Of a DNA stretch of 64,000 nucleotides, positions 46,560 to 59,454 are shown one piece after another; the stretch's first letter is position 1; each line of letters opens with the position of its first letter. A model generated the notes under the pieces. That model did not search any database. It was not told the origin of the DNA and saw nothing but the letters and a program-made list of their open reading frames with translations. The translations under genes and the position numbers were made by a program. Source of the stretch: Amborella trichopoda (Eukaryota; Streptophyta; Magnoliopsida; Amborellales; Amborellaceae); assembly GCF_000471905.2 (NCBI RefSeq), contig NW_006499644.1, positions 303,342 through 367,341 on the forward strand, read 5' to 3'.

Positions 46560-47986
46560 AAAATTCAATTTAGAGGAGAGAGAGAGTTGAGAGGGTGGCA
46601 TGCCACTCTTAGGTGAGAGAGAGATAGAGAGGCACAGAGATTGTCGGGATTTGGTCCCTTTTATAGATTTTTTTTAGGATTACTGTTTTTTGGGTTAGTC
46701 ATCTTTATGGAGATTAGATCCAAACCATTGATCATATGTTACCTGTGAGGTGAGATATCTGAGCCATATATTCCTTAGATCATCAATCATGATTCAAATA
46801 AAAGTGCTAGAACCATAGCTATCAGTTTCCTAAACCTAAACCTAAACCTATCAAATAAAAAAATATGAAAAATATAATATACTTGCCTTTCTTTTCCGTA
46901 ATCTTATTGCATTTTACTTGAAATCAAATCACTTTAATTTCAGAATTTTCCCGTTTTCTTATCTTGATTGAATGCTTTGATTCACAAGGCCTCAAAATTC
47001 GAAAGTATGCCCCCCATAGTGGGGCATGCCATCCACGGTGCCCATAAGTGGGCCCCACATGATTTTCCTATGTTTTAATAATGGGGCCCATAGTTTATGG
47101 TGGGTCCCCATAAATTATATGAATTATAAGAATTATTATAAATTTTTTTGAAAGGAATAAATATTTTTTTTTATTTGAATATTTAAAGTACTGAAAGTTC
47201 AATATCTCTCTATTTATAAATCCATTTTGATGAAAAAAAAATGACTTCAAAAAATTCAAATAATCAATCTAATCATCTAACATCAAAATAATTAATCCTA
47301 AATAATTTTCATGGGATTTGGGTCCAACTAGGTAAAAGAATTATAAATTTGCTTAAATACTTCATTTTCTACTGCGGACTATAATCAACACTTACGTTAT
47401 CAAATTGACCCAACAGTTCTCATGACCCATAGACCATCACAGGAGTTCATGATTGGGCCGCTAAAGCCAGCCAACGATTAAGGGGACGCAATCCTAGTGT
47501 ATAGATTTTAAGTTATTTCAAGAGATAAATCCTAGGCACATAGGCCTGGTGCCACCACAGCTCTATGGTGCGTAGAGATAATCTCTCGCATTTATACATG
47601 CATCACCCTCAATGGTGATTTGTTTTTCTAATACGGCTATTATATGTATATACCATGTAATGATTTAAATATTAGGCTTTGGCTCTTGTCTCTACAGGTC
47701 TACCATCACACACAAGGGCACACTATCCCTTAGCTCTCTACCCTAGGCAACTCTCATCTCATAAAGGATGACCTTGCTAACCCTAATTGGTTGTGTATTT
47801 AACTCATCTAATTAAGGGTTTTCCAACTCGACTTTTCTAGCACGTAAAGCCCAATCTAAGTATTGACAAATAACATTTCCCTATCGTGGTCCAATATGAC
47901 CATACTCTCACTGAGTTATATTCCACTATATCAAAATATGGATTACAAGTTCTCATAAGGCCTTTAATGACCGCAGAAACCCAACA
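46560..47986 (-). mobile_element. third-family LTR, inverted
   Basis: On the minus strand it starts TGTTGGGTTTCTGCGG at 47986 and matches the first 120 bp of the LTR at 22511 (CTTATGAGAACTTG, AACTCAGTGAGAGTATGG, TTGGACCA). The downstream order is the same: GGGCCCAC/GGGGCATGCC block near 47010-47110, TATA (CTATAAAAGGG on the minus strand at about 46665), then a TC-rich leader. The far end is approximate. Confidence 0.6.
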
Positions 47987-48581
47987 CTTTAAACATAATT
48001 CTCTCAGGAAGTGATGGAAAGGAAGAAGAGTGGTACAAGAAGTATGTACCACTTTCCTTAGGCTTTGTTCTAACCGTCGAGTGTGTGTCCAATTAGGGTT
48101 AAGTTCTCTATATAGGTGGTTCAAGTGTAGTCTTAACCATATATTTAATCTAAGCCATCAATGGAGTTACCCAAGCGTTGAGAGATGTTTTTATCCTAGT
48201 CTTGCTCATCACCATCTATGGCTATCAGAGAACAGGTGGGATTTAAATACCATTATCACTAAATACTAAGAAAGCCCTCCATCGTTTCCTTATTTTCATT
48301 TTGACCTTGAAAATACTAATCTCTTTGTATGCCTTTCATCACCATTTATTTTATCAAAACTCAATCTTATCCTTTAATTTTACATTCCCTCTCTTGATGA
48401 ATAATCGTTCACTAGGAGACAACATCTTACACATTGTGTTATAATCATTATTGTTAAACCAATAGGAATCCAACACCCACATAAAGCATCTTTGACCTTA
48501 AAAAATCATTGGTTGAGATTTTTTATAAAATAAATAGTTATTAAGAAAATAAATTTTCTTATGCATACTGTATACATACAC
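47987..48581. other. non-coding flank of the inverted LTR
   Basis: No gene recognised. GTGGTACAAGAAGTATGTACCAC at about 48030 is a short imperfect palindrome. Confidence 0.4.
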
Positions 48582-48968
48582 ATGGTTAAAACCCTAAATT
48601 TTCACAACACACTTATCCATAATATGTGGCTCTTCGAAATAAAGGCCTCATGCCCCACTTGGAAGGTCCACATCATATTCACATAGAAGTGACATGTCAT
48701 ACTATGTGGGGCACATATGTGGTATGGTGGCATATATTGGCCATTTGTGTACGAAACCACACATGTGTGGGTATCCTTAGGTGAAATTTTGTGCAAATAA
48801 TTTTTTAGCCATTTTAACTTATAATAAAAAGTTTAAAATTTCTAAAAACTAATTATAAATTATATTTAAATATTCTCAAATAAATTTATTTCGTTTGGAA
48901 TCCAATTAAAATCTAAATTGAAAAATTAGGATCCTTTAGGAGGTAAAAATGTATGGTACTCCACTAGA
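48582..48968. repeat. dispersed repeat, copy A
   Basis: Homologous to 63535-63756: CACAACACACTTATCCATAATATGTGG near the start and AATTAGGATCCTTTAGGAGG near the end, with an extra 150 bp or so in this copy. The match stops after TATGGTA at 48958, exactly where copy B meets an LTR start. Confidence 0.7.
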
Positions 48969-48973
48969 CTCAC

Positions 48974-50859
48974 TGTTTTACGTCATTTTTGACGTACCTT
49001 AGTCCCTCAAGCAAAATAAAGGAGAGAGCTGGCTACAACCTAGTCACAACGATACGCAAGACACAGTTGCACAGGAACAGTAGTTGAGAATAAGCGGTGA
49101 ACCTGAATGGCCAAGGGAAAACGCCCGCAAGTCCAGAGAAACAAAAGTCTTATGCTGTCACCTTGTACATAGGAACTGGGTAGACACACAAATAACCGTT
49201 ATCGTCATCTTCCAAAAATAAGTGGGCTCGGGCTCAACCGGGTCAACACAGCAGTGCTAAGCCCAGACCATCGCGAAGTAGGGCAGAGGCACGCTTTCGC
49301 CGTACGGATTCACCAAACCAGTCGTCGGTCATGGAAATTCCCGGCCACTCTTCGACGAGTTCGCAACACCTCCCATGCAGTAGAAGAGTGGTCGAAGCCT
49401 CAGACGCCGACGAAACCTCAACAACACCGTCCTCTTAATGCGTAAATGTGAAAACAAGTCTACCATGCGAAGGGAGAAGAGACAACCTAAATTCATGGAT
49501 GTCGGAAACCGCAGAAAGACACCTTGGCCCTCACAGAGAACTCGGCCACGTGGGAACTAAGACCAAAAGGATCCTCCAGAAAGAAACCCAAGTCAACATG
49601 ACAAGAGGCATGCAAAACAAAACAGAAAAGGGCACGGAACCCAAGGTCACAGAAAAAACAAAATCCTCGGTCGTCGGAATCCCTTTTCCGGTGATCTCTC
49701 GAAAAGCCGAAGAATATCACAGAACAAAGACCAAAAAGGAACCAAAACCTGCTGCGAAAACACTGCAGATTAGGAAAGAAACCATTGAAGAGTTCATGAA
49801 GCTAACCGGACTTCTTCATTAACAAAAGAGATTGCCACAACATGATCAAAAGAGATCAAAACTATTACAAGAAAACGAATGTCAAGAATACTACAATCCA
49901 TCGAACGAACTCACACTGCAAGTACATGGAAAGAGATCTCAAAGTTTGGCAATGGCGGCGGCCTCCTCAGGAAAGGACAAGTCTGCCATACACATAAAAT
50001 AGTTTAAGGGCATTTTGGTCATTATATCCAATTCTGAAACTTTATTTTAATTACTTTTAATTGTATTTACGCTTAGTTTTTGAGTATCCACTCCTGTTTA
50101 GTGAGAACTATATATAAACAAGCTTAGATCAATTGTAAAAGGGGATTTCAATTCAATAAAGAAGAGGCATTACCCTTGCTTTTGCTTGTTCTTTCTCTTA
50201 ACCCTAGGAGAGGAGAAATAAAAATTTTCCAAAAGAGAGAAATACCCCTGACCGCGTGAGGACACACCTCCCTTATCTTGAAAACACCAAACATTCTAGA
50301 AACTTTCTCCCCTTTCTCCCCAATACGTAATCCCACACCTGTCTAGAGCCGCACGGGCGCAAACAAACAAAAAAGGATCAAACCACGTGCGCCATTGCTG
50401 GCCCCCCTCCGTTCCATGACAATCGTACCAAGCCAGAGAAATCCCTCACTCATCTGTTCAATCATCCGAAAGAACATCATTGTAAGAGAGTCAACTTAGA
50501 AGAGAAGCACTAAGACATCCATTGAAAATCTGAACGTGAGAAAGGAGAAGAAGGACAATAGCGTCTGAAGAGAGTCCCTAACCAAACTGCGCTGGTGAAC
50601 AGTCGGAGGGATTTCGTGACTGATCTAAGAGGGAGAGCCTCCTGGACGTGTCCCATGAACCCGCAGCGACGAGTTGAGTAAACTGACCTTCTCTCGTCGT
50701 AAAATCTCTCTCTTTGTTGGTAGCTTATCTGCGCTCGAGAAATCACGCGCGCTCGCATCACCAAACACGTCATACGTGCAAGCCTTTTGCAGTTGTTTGA
50801 GAGTGGATTTTCTCCTCGCACCTAGCATGATGATCCCAGAGAAAATTAGGTCCTGACCA
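48974..50859 (+). repeat. 5' LTR of the Tat-lineage element
   Basis: Begins TGTTTTACGTCATTTTTGAC and ends GGTCCTGACCA. U3 includes GGGCTCGGGCTCAACCGGG. TATATATAAA at 50109 and AATAAA at 50155 define the promoter and poly(A) signal. U5 carries TCGTAAAATCTCTCTCTTTG, also found in the other family-1 LTRs. Frames such as 49448-49822 differ between the two LTRs and are not genes. Confidence 0.9.
48980..48995. promoter_or_regulatory. ACGTCA/TGACGT palindrome at the LTR tip
   Basis: ACGTCA and TGACGT face each other across TTTT within the first 22 bp of the LTR. TGACG is the core of as-1-like bZIP (TGA factor) sites in plants. The sites at 30062 and 60990 keep TGACGT or CGACGT but have lost the perfect left half. 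It may equally serve integrase end recognition. Confidence 0.4.
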
Positions 50860-50860
50860 A

Positions 50861-50880
50861 TTGGCGACTTCACTGGGGAC
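50861..50880 (+). other. primer-binding site, tRNA-Arg type
   Basis: TTGGCGACTTCACTGGGGAC one base after the 5' LTR. The complement resembles the 3' end of plant tRNA-Arg (…GGAGTCG plus CCA), the primer reported for Ogre/Tat elements. Confidence 0.7.
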
Positions 50881-52100
50881 GCCCCACCCTATAGTTGATT
50901 CGGACTGTTTTCGGACGAAAACCCTCTTCTCCTCTCTTTCTAAAACTTCAATGAATTCCCACTCTTCTTCTCTCCTCTGAATCAATGACTTTCTCATCCC
51001 CATATCAATGACTCATGACCTTCGGACCAATCGAAGGTCACGAAAACTAATGCACATGCATGTTGAGGCCCTAAGGCCCACCAAACCCATCGGACAAGCA
51101 TCCCAAGTGCCCAGCCCTTCATGGCATGAAGGGATGGTACCAATACCATCCCAAACACTTCGATAGATTGCGCACACACATGTAGGGACAAGCACCCCAC
51201 TGGTGGGAGAAAGGACATGCCAAAGGTTCGAGCTCGTAGCTAAATGCCACCCACTGTTTGCCTCTCAAAAATGTTCCCCGTGAGCATGATTCTTTCAACT
51301 CCGCCCATACTATGCTCGCAAGAGCCCCCTCAGGGAAGGCAACACATGAAGACTGCTAGCCGTCCGGTCCCTCAATCAGGAAGACGACCAGCGTAAAAAG
51401 CGAGTGCAGGGTCGTCCACTATGCAAATCAATCCACTCTCTCAACACAAGCAAGCGAGGTGAGCTTAGACGACCTCACGGGAAAGACAAGCTTAACCTTC
51501 GACCACATAAGGTATGTTGAAGGAAAACCAATTCTGCCTTCGATGAGATGCAGATAGATTCACAGTGGACAACGTCATCGAATGCTACGTTGTCAAGATA
51601 CGTGAAGGCGAGTTCAACCCACCTGATTCGCAAGACTTCGCTAAACTCGATCCAGTCAAAGAGATATGGCCCTAGGGTTGTCACACGCCCATTTGAATTG
51701 AGCCATGGCCCCAAGGCCTCCAAACACCACGCTCAACGAAGTCTCGCCCTCTAAGACTCTCGGAGCCAGTACTCACACGGGCTGTGAGGCAATCTCAGGC
51801 TCAGATTGAAGTAGCTCTGCCACTCTCACTGGTATCCCGAACCGACGCACTAAGAGGCCCTGGATCACCCCTCGAGCCGAGCCACCGAGTCCCGGCAAAC
51901 AGGTCGAAGTGATGGTGGTAAGCCATGAAGAAGGAGAGCAGAAAAGTCTGTCTGGAAGCATCAAAAGTATGCTTAAAAACATCTTAGATAGGATCAAAAG
52001 GCTGGATGATGCTCACACCCCTGTGCCTCCCCACCATGAAGCAAATTCTCCCCGCTGACTCTAATATGATGAAAGGGAGAGGTCACAGCCACCTCCCACG
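50881..52100 (+). pseudogene. leader with decayed upstream ORF
   Basis: Long leader homologous to 32235-33800. A frame around 51500-51760 resembles the one at 33421-33675 but is broken. The function of this upstream reading frame is unknown. Confidence 0.45.
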
Positions 52101-52109
52101 GGCCAGGCA

Positions 52110-53707
52110 TTGACGCATTGCGGCCCGCAAACCTCCTTCCCAGATCAACATAATGCAGCCTCCCAGGCTGCATCAACAACCTTCACACCAGAAGATGTCC
52201 AGAGGATGATCAACAAGAGCATCCAAGGCCTCCAGGTATCAAAAGCACCCAAGAGCCCCCATCATAAGAAGCCTTATCTGCAGTCCATCGACCAAGTCCC
52301 CTTTCCCACGGAATACCAGAAAGGGAAGCTACAAGTCTTCGACGGGACATGATCGCCACAGTAGCACATAGCTCACTTCACGTTTGCATGTCAAGAATCA
52401 GCCGTGGATACTAGACTACTCTTACGACAGTTCATCGAGACGCTGGAGAGACCTGCATTCAAGTGGTATGCATGGCTACCACATAATTCAGTCCACTCTT
52501 GGGAAGAGATGGAGCAAATCTTCTACAAATGCTTATTCGAGGCTGAATTGGAAGTCCAAACTATAGAACTCCTCACTTGACACAAGAACCGGATGAGTCA
52601 GTAGAAAAGTATATCCAAAGATGGCACGACCTCGCCATGTGCCTGAGCAATCCTATGAGCGAAACTGAGGCGGTACAAACATGTGTGAGAAACATGAAAC
52701 AAGAGATCGCCTTACATGTCGAAGCTTCTAACCCTACCACCTTCTCTGACATGATCACCAAGGCTGCCAAAATCGAAAGCTTACTGAAGCACCATGGAGG
52801 TGACTGAGCCCAAAACGCAGGTACTAGCCAGGCTCGTAACGCTGGGGGAATCAAGCCAAACTCCCGCACCATCCAACATAAAAATGTAATCAGAGCACCT
52901 CTCGATTCTAAAACTACAACTAACGCTACCCCTCTACCTACCTTGGATATGTCACGAGGGTTACCAACTAAGGCCCAAGCGGACTAACACCTGCCAGTCC
53001 CTCAAAAATAGAATTATAATAACATGCCGCTGTCCCAAAAATATCACCAAAACGATGAGTTCTTGCGCAGATTAAATTAGAAGTACAACTTCAATAAAGA
53101 GTGGGTCCCGACCCTCCTGGAACTGCTTCTCAAACAGGGGATGTTGGTACTCCTTGTCATCAAGATGACAGAACAAGCCGAGCTCGTTGATAATCCCAAG
53201 TACTGTGCTTATCACCAGATGTTAGGGCACCCAGTTCAAGATTTCATCCAGTTGAAAGAGCACATCGAGGCCCTGATTCGAAATGGACAGATCGACTTAG
53301 AAAGCCTTAAGAAATATTTCGAGGCCCTAGAAGACCTGCACCTGGTCACAAATCAAGAAGAGTCAACCAATGACTCTCCGGCAGCTAAACTACTTTCCGA
53401 GCGGTTTTTTACCATATTCGACATGATGGTACAACACAAAATGATAGCACCTTGCGCTCTTGAAAAACAAGGATTAAACGTACAAAAAGACCAAAATCCT
53501 TGGTGCCGATACCATCAACGAAAGGGCCATGACTTGGCTAATTGTAGGGCGTTCCGCTCTATCCTGAAAAACTACATCGAAATCGGTCAGATAGTCCTAA
53601 TGGATAAACAACCGCCACCACCTCAAAAGAGCCAAGAAGGGCAGACCTCCTCACAGAAAGGGTCCCACTCGACTCAATACGTGCCCTCTACAAACGGAAA
53701 GGTCTGA
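52110..53707 (+). pseudogene. gag of the Tat-lineage element (capsid and zinc knuckles)
   Basis: Gag forms the virus-like particle. Segments in changing frames: a linker with YLQSIDQVPFPTEYQKGKLQVFDG at 52270-52350; the retrotransposon-gag capsid core (RQFIETLERPAFKWYAWLP, HSWEEMEQIFYKCLF) at about 52375-52560; QEPDESVEKYIQRWHDLA and a TFSDMITKAAKIESLL stretch at 52577-52807; then 53141-53707 with two CxxH-x4-H zinc-knuckle-like motifs, CAYHQMLGHPVQDF (last cysteine lost) and CRYHQRKGHDLANC (intact C-x2-H-x4-H-x4-C). The twin C-x2-H motifs with a KxHIEALIRNGQ helix are typical of Tat/Ogre Gag. At least two stops or frameshifts (52352, 52566-52580, 52807) break it. Confidence 0.85.
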
Positions 53708-53989
53708 ATTGGTCCCAAAGGTAAGACCTTAAAATTGTCTCAAAAAAAAAAAAATCACCATCAACAAAAAATAGCTCTTCATTCATTACAGCGAAAAGAT
53801 TACAAAAGGATTCGGGCGAAGTTCAAAAGAGCCCATAAAATAAAATAAAACAAGAAGAACAAGAAGAGGAGGAATAGATAAGCCCCGCACTTTAAAAAAT
53901 GATCAAGAGACTCCTCGATCATCGTCTTCAACTCCTCTGTGCGCCTAGGCATGACTCACTTCTCTTCCTGAAGGCCAGAGATCTTCTGG

Positions 53990-56900
53990 GCAGTCAAATT
54001 AACCAAGTCAACAACTGCCGCATAATCAGAATCCAGCTGTCTAGCTCGCTCGACTGCTGTTGTAAGGCCTCCCAGCTGAAATCCTGACGAGAACTTAGTG
54101 AGTCCACCCAAGCTTCTAGTTCGTCCATCTCGGCCTTCATAGTCTCGAGCTCCCCCGAAAGACTTGCGATTTCCTCCGACAAGGAGTCCCGTTCCAAAAC
54201 AAGCTGAGCCCGCTCTTGGGTGCGCTGCCGAACAAGGCCTTGATGGTTAGCCAGATCTTTTTCCAGGGTACCCAAGAGCCTCTCAAAAGACGCCTATGAT
54301 GCACCTTCACATGAAAGAGCTTCACTTCCCCAGTCACTAAGGTTCTGCAACAACCCATCGAGACGGTCGAAGATTTCTCCGTCGGGCCACGCACCCCTCA
54401 AGTTGGACACACAAGCCTTGAAAGCTTCCATCCTTTCCCCAAGATCCGACAAAGAACACCCCTTTAACTCCTGAAGACCTGAATGAAGCATCCTCTTCAC
54501 CATGAACACTTTAGAGCTGAAAGACAGCCGCGTAGCACTAGAAAAGCCAATCACGTCAAGAGGAAGCACATCAAGCACCCTAGAGGCAAAGGGTGTCATA
54601 GCATCCGAAGCAGTGCAAAACCCAAGAGGATTATTTCCCAGAGGCCCTCCCGAGGCGGGTGAATCAGAGGATTGTGCCACCGGTGAACCAGAAGGATGAG
54701 CGCTCAAGATTCTCACTTCTTCCTGTGTAGCTTCTAGAGCAAGTAGAACGGACACCGCGGGGCGTGCAGGAGACAACATGGCTGCTAGCGGCAGAAGTCA
54801 CGCCGGTCTCAGCCCTTGATGTGGGTGTTCTCGAGTCACGGCCTAAACCAAGGGTGAGCTCGGCCACCCAGGCCAATTATTAGCCGGCCGCAGTACTGTT
54901 GTAAGAGCTGAAGGAGATGCGGCAGAAGGAGAGTCTGGAGCTCTACGAGCCCTTGACCGAGTTCACCTCGCATGGGATGACATTGAAGACACCATTACCG
55001 AAGGCAAGTCTTCCCTATCCGATTGACTCCCTCTTTCCCAAGAAGAGGGGATGGGCGGAGGATCTTTCCCCCTTTTACCTTTTCTCTTTCTCTCCCTCGC
55101 TCTCCCTTTGTCTCTCTCTCTCTCTCTCCCTATCTTCCCTCTCCTTGGGAGGAGTGTTCTTGGGTTTAATGGAAGAAGGGGGCTTCGAAGTATGACTAGC
55201 CTGTACAGATGAGCCAGAATGATATTGACCCTCAATCCGACTAGACAGAGTCGGGGCAAGCCCTTCTTCGCAGGACGGGTGCACACCCCTTTCGCTCCAA
55301 CCAAAAATTGCTTCTAGGTCATAAAAAAAGGACCGTGTCCTCCTCTTCAAAGAAAGCAGTTTCATCCCCTCCTCATCCCCGCTCAGTGAACAAGGCTTGA
55401 CCAGCTCCTGCCAATTGGTAGAGTAATGATCCAAGCAAAAAATAATAGAGAAAGGAGGGGGGAACAAAGAATTTGTAGCCCTGCCGTCACATCTGGAGCC
55501 ACCGTCAGCCTGCCAAGGGTGAGCCACTCCCCAATAGTCTGCATTAGAGGAATCCCACCATCGCCAGTAGCCAGTAGCCAGCGGCCACTTACCCCACACG
55601 ACCGTAGTGGCGAACCACAAACCTGCTCGGTCCAACGAGAAAAAGGCAAGTCTACCAAGCCATACGCAAGTTGAGGTCAGTCCAGACCCTGCGACTCGCA
55701 CCAAGGGCCTCATGATCATGTAATGCCCCTTTCTTCCCATACTTCTTTGAGAAAGAAATGACAGCACAACATCCTTGATCTAGGCCATGCTAGCACACAA
55801 AACGATGAGGGAAGTAACCCTCCAACTTCTTGCATCCCACTCCCCTAAACGGAAGGATGCAGTCTCCGACAGTTATGAGGTACATGGCCTCTCTTGTCTC
55901 GGTAACCGCTTTATTGAGCGCAAGTCCAAAAGCATCGATAACAATATTGTTGGAGGGGCCACCGACAGGGAAAGGCCTCTCACGAGTAAAGAAGGATGCA
56001 TCAGTCAGGAGTTCATGACCTCCATCCGGCTTTTTTACCAAAGCCTTCATCCCAGCAATCTTCAGCATATGCGGGTATGTTGCCGTGTTGAGGTTCAAAG
56101 TGAGCTCGTATGCCCCGAGAAAATACGCAGAAAGCCACCTGAAAGCATAATGCACCGGGAAGCTCGTGGTGAAGCACCCCGAGAGACCCTAACCCAGGAA
56201 GACCTCGTCGTTATTGCCCTTCAGAGGGACTTTTCCACGAGCAATTGTCCCGAACCCGTGGAAGATGCTGCATAAAATCGGCTGGGCCAGTGCAAAGCTA
56301 GTGCCCTGCACCATCATCCATGCCGTATAGAAGCAAGCAAGCCGAAGGACATAGCCATTCGCCCCCAAAACAGCAAACTTGCACAGGACGAGGGCCAAGT
56401 AGGCAGCCAGGTATACTCTGTCTTGGACATTCTTCCTCAGAGGGGCAATTTCCTTCTTTGAAGCCTTGATTGTCGCCACCCGCTGAGACTCGTCTGCCCA
56501 CGAGATGCTTGAACCTACGTCTTCACCCTCTTGGTGTTTATCGTGAAAGTAATCTCGCCATGCTTTAAAATGTACCCCACCAGTTCTGGCACACGACTCT
56601 AAGTACAGCAGTTGATAAATCTCAAACAGCTCACTGAGATTCGAAGGAGCCCGCTTACCCCTGATGGGCTTACCCCCAAAAATAACCCCATTGCTGGGGA
56701 CAAACTCCTCATACTCCTCTCCCAGCAATGGAAGGCCACCCACAAAATACAAATCCAACAGGGTGATTCCTGCCTCACCCTCCTGCAAAAGCCAATCATT
56801 GGTATGGTAACACCATGTCTCCAGGAGAGCGTTAATGGTGTTTGACCATCGGTCAGAGTAGCCAGTTGAGCATGGACATGCCGCAGCTAGACCACACTCC

Positions 56901-57250
56901 TTCAAAGTACTGGCGAAAGAGTCCAACACATCCAACGTTCAAGTGCCCGGCCAGGTACTGGTGTTTCCCTTCAAAACGAAGAGCCCCTGTAGCCCACTGA
57001 AGACTGGGCTTCGCCAGCATCCTTTTCCCTAATAGGCATACTCTTGTCAGAAGGAGAGTGCCTGTGCAGAGCATGATAAATAGGTACGCCATCTCTCTGA
57101 TTGATGGGCTCCTCATCCGCATCCCCGCACAAATGGTGCTTTGCGTTCTCTCCTGCAAAGGTCATGCGAGAGGGCCATGATCTCTTGGTTACGCACAAGC
57201 TCTCCCAAAGAAGCACCCCTCGCCAAAGATACCCCAGTGTAGAGATTCGA
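53990..57250 (-). pseudogene. antisense ORF with plant mobile domain (aminotransferase-like) and coiled-coil tail
   Basis: Located where pol would lie but on the opposite strand. The core at 56935-56189 (248 codons uninterrupted) has ALLETWCYHTNDWLLQEGEAGITLLDLYFVGGLPLLG, given here only as landmarks: TNDW, GEAGITLLDL and GGLPLLG, the pattern of the plant mobile domain found in Gypsy and MULE elements and in host MAIN/MAIL proteins. 56155-55790 continues it in another frame; 55767-55075 adds W-rich sequence and a basic RERERERQ tract. 54779-53994 gives a Ser/Pro-rich stretch and a heptad-like Glu/Leu coiled coil. Antisense extra ORFs are known from Tat-lineage retrotransposons. The function is unknown. 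Frameshifts near 56170 and 55780 show decay. Confidence 0.7.
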
Positions 57251-59454
57251 CCCTAACTCGCCGACGCGAGGGAGCTAGTTCACATCAAGGATCTGCACTG
57301 TTAAAAGAAATAAGAGAAAGAAGGGATAAGCATGCCTGCCGAATAGAAGGTTAAGAAGAAAAACCAAGAAAGGCAAGCACATCTAAAAGAAACGAAAAGC
57401 CCTATCAGGAGGAGGGACTGAACTCGTATCAACCATTGTCGCCGAGAACTTGCACCACCAAATATGTCCTTCTCAAAAAAGATGGCAAAGAAAGGAAGGC
57501 GTGAAAATAAAGGACAAAACAAAATAAGAGGCAAGGATGCAATAAGAATGCGAGAAAGAAGGGAAAATAGGAACTGAGCATCCTGGGTCGATGGTGAAAA
57601 AACTTTGGTGAAAGACTGAGGAATGTCCCTCACCATCTTATAATCACGAACGGGGAGGGGAATCTCTCAGAAGCTGGCTATAGGACACATGCCCCAATCA
57701 CGGAAGAACATCGAGCCACACACGAAGGCGAAATGTCCCAAAAAAATGGGGCTCACAAAGTGTCACACGTGTGAAATGTCTCACAGTCCAGGGGTACGGT
57801 AGTGCTTTTATCCCGAGGAGAGCAGCCATGCAGTAATTAAAAGCACCGCGTTAACGCAAAGCGCGCTGCTAACCCAAATCACGATTATCCCTCTCGCATG
57901 ACGCCTTAGAAATACGGCGCACCCATACCGAGTCAACCGACAGTCTAGGTATGCAACACTCTTTTTACTCTTTAATAAATTCCGAACTACCCTGGAAACA
58001 CATCACTTGTCTCAGCACACACTTATACACTCACAAGCGGGGGGAACTTCGTTCCTCGCACTGCTCACTCAAGAAGGAGGCATCCGGGCCATCCAAGCAA
58101 GGCAAATCATGCCCCCCCCCAAAAAAAAAAAAAAAAAAGTGAATTCGACAGGGAAGGAACATGGAGAAAATACACTAAAAGAAAGAAGGACTCAAACCAA
58201 AGAGAAAGAGGATTTATTCATAGATAAAGGGAAGTACAAATTTCTGTTACAATGAAACCATCTTTGAGATGGCCCTTTATCAGAAAGAAGAACTATTTCT
58301 ATGAGATGGTTGTGAAAGATGCTTCGATTTCCTCAAGGCACAAACGACCGATCATTCTTCGTGAAAAGGAATCGAACACCAAAAAATAAAATAAAAGAGA
58401 TCACTCCACAAGGGTAGGATCCTTCGCTCCAAAGACAACTTGGAATACCTAGATAGAAGGACCTCCCTAGTGCGAGCCATGAAGCTGGCCCTTTTTAAGC
58501 TAGCAGCCATCTCCAAGGAGCAACCTTGTTCTCTCTAAGCAAGGCCTTAAAAAAACCAAAGAAGACTCCTTGTTCCTTCTTGCAAAAAAGTGAAGGTGAA
58601 AAGTGGCGTCATCCAAAGAAAGCTAGAACATGACACCCCTCTTGTTATAACAGGTGGCTTATCCAAGCACCAAACCACAGACATGACCAAATTCTTCATT
58701 TGGTCAATCTTCACCACCAAAGGGATGGCCAAGTCCAAATATTCACGGCCCATTTTATAGAGGAATTGCGGGCTCACCATTTTATAGAGGAATTGTGGGC
58801 TCACTCATTTTATAGAGGAATTGTGGGCTCACAATTTCCCAGGAGATGCCTAGTACAACTACATCAACACGTGTTGTCAAACAACTCTTCAATCCCTCAA
58901 CAGTCAACGTCTTCGCCATCATGCCTACCAAGCACCATTATCACCAGATCACAAGGCAGATCTCATGCTGCTTCACCTGCTGAATGTTACCTCACCAAGA
59001 GAAGACCTGTCGCATCCTTTCATAACCCATCATCCCCTCCGACCACGTGTCGCCTTCGAGTAGTGTACCTTCAAAAGCAAGCAACTAGACTAAGGCCTTC
59101 CATACTTGCTCTCCTCCCATGGTTCTTACTGCTGTGGTAAGTTCTAAAAAGGAAAAAAAAAATGACTGACGGGGATGGCCATGAAGCCATGAGTAAGAGT
59201 AATTCTGTAAGAAAATCTGAGCATGGCGAAAACCCGAAAGGGTGCCATCAGTAAAAATGGAAAGGTATCAAAGGTGGACGTGACCCGAGAGTCACGGGTA
59301 AAAGCACCTCAACAAAATGACGTCAGTGAAAACCACCATCGTGACACCATTTCTACTCCAAGTGAAAACCCGAAAAGGTCACTTGGAGCAAACAAGGAAG
59401 TCAAAAGTACTACATCATCAGGAAACGACATCTTCCATTCACTTGTCACACCTC
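57251..59454 (+). other. spacer of the Tat-lineage element
   Basis: No pol motifs on either strand. It holds a C9-A18 homopolymer junction at 58112-58138 and three 30-bp-scale repeats of CATTTTATAGAGGAATTG at about 58753-58830. Confidence 0.5.

Noticed and set aside
49448..49822. 124-residue open frame inside the 5' LTR
   Set aside because: Not preserved in the 3' LTR, where the corresponding sequence has indels and stops; LTRs of this lineage are non-coding.
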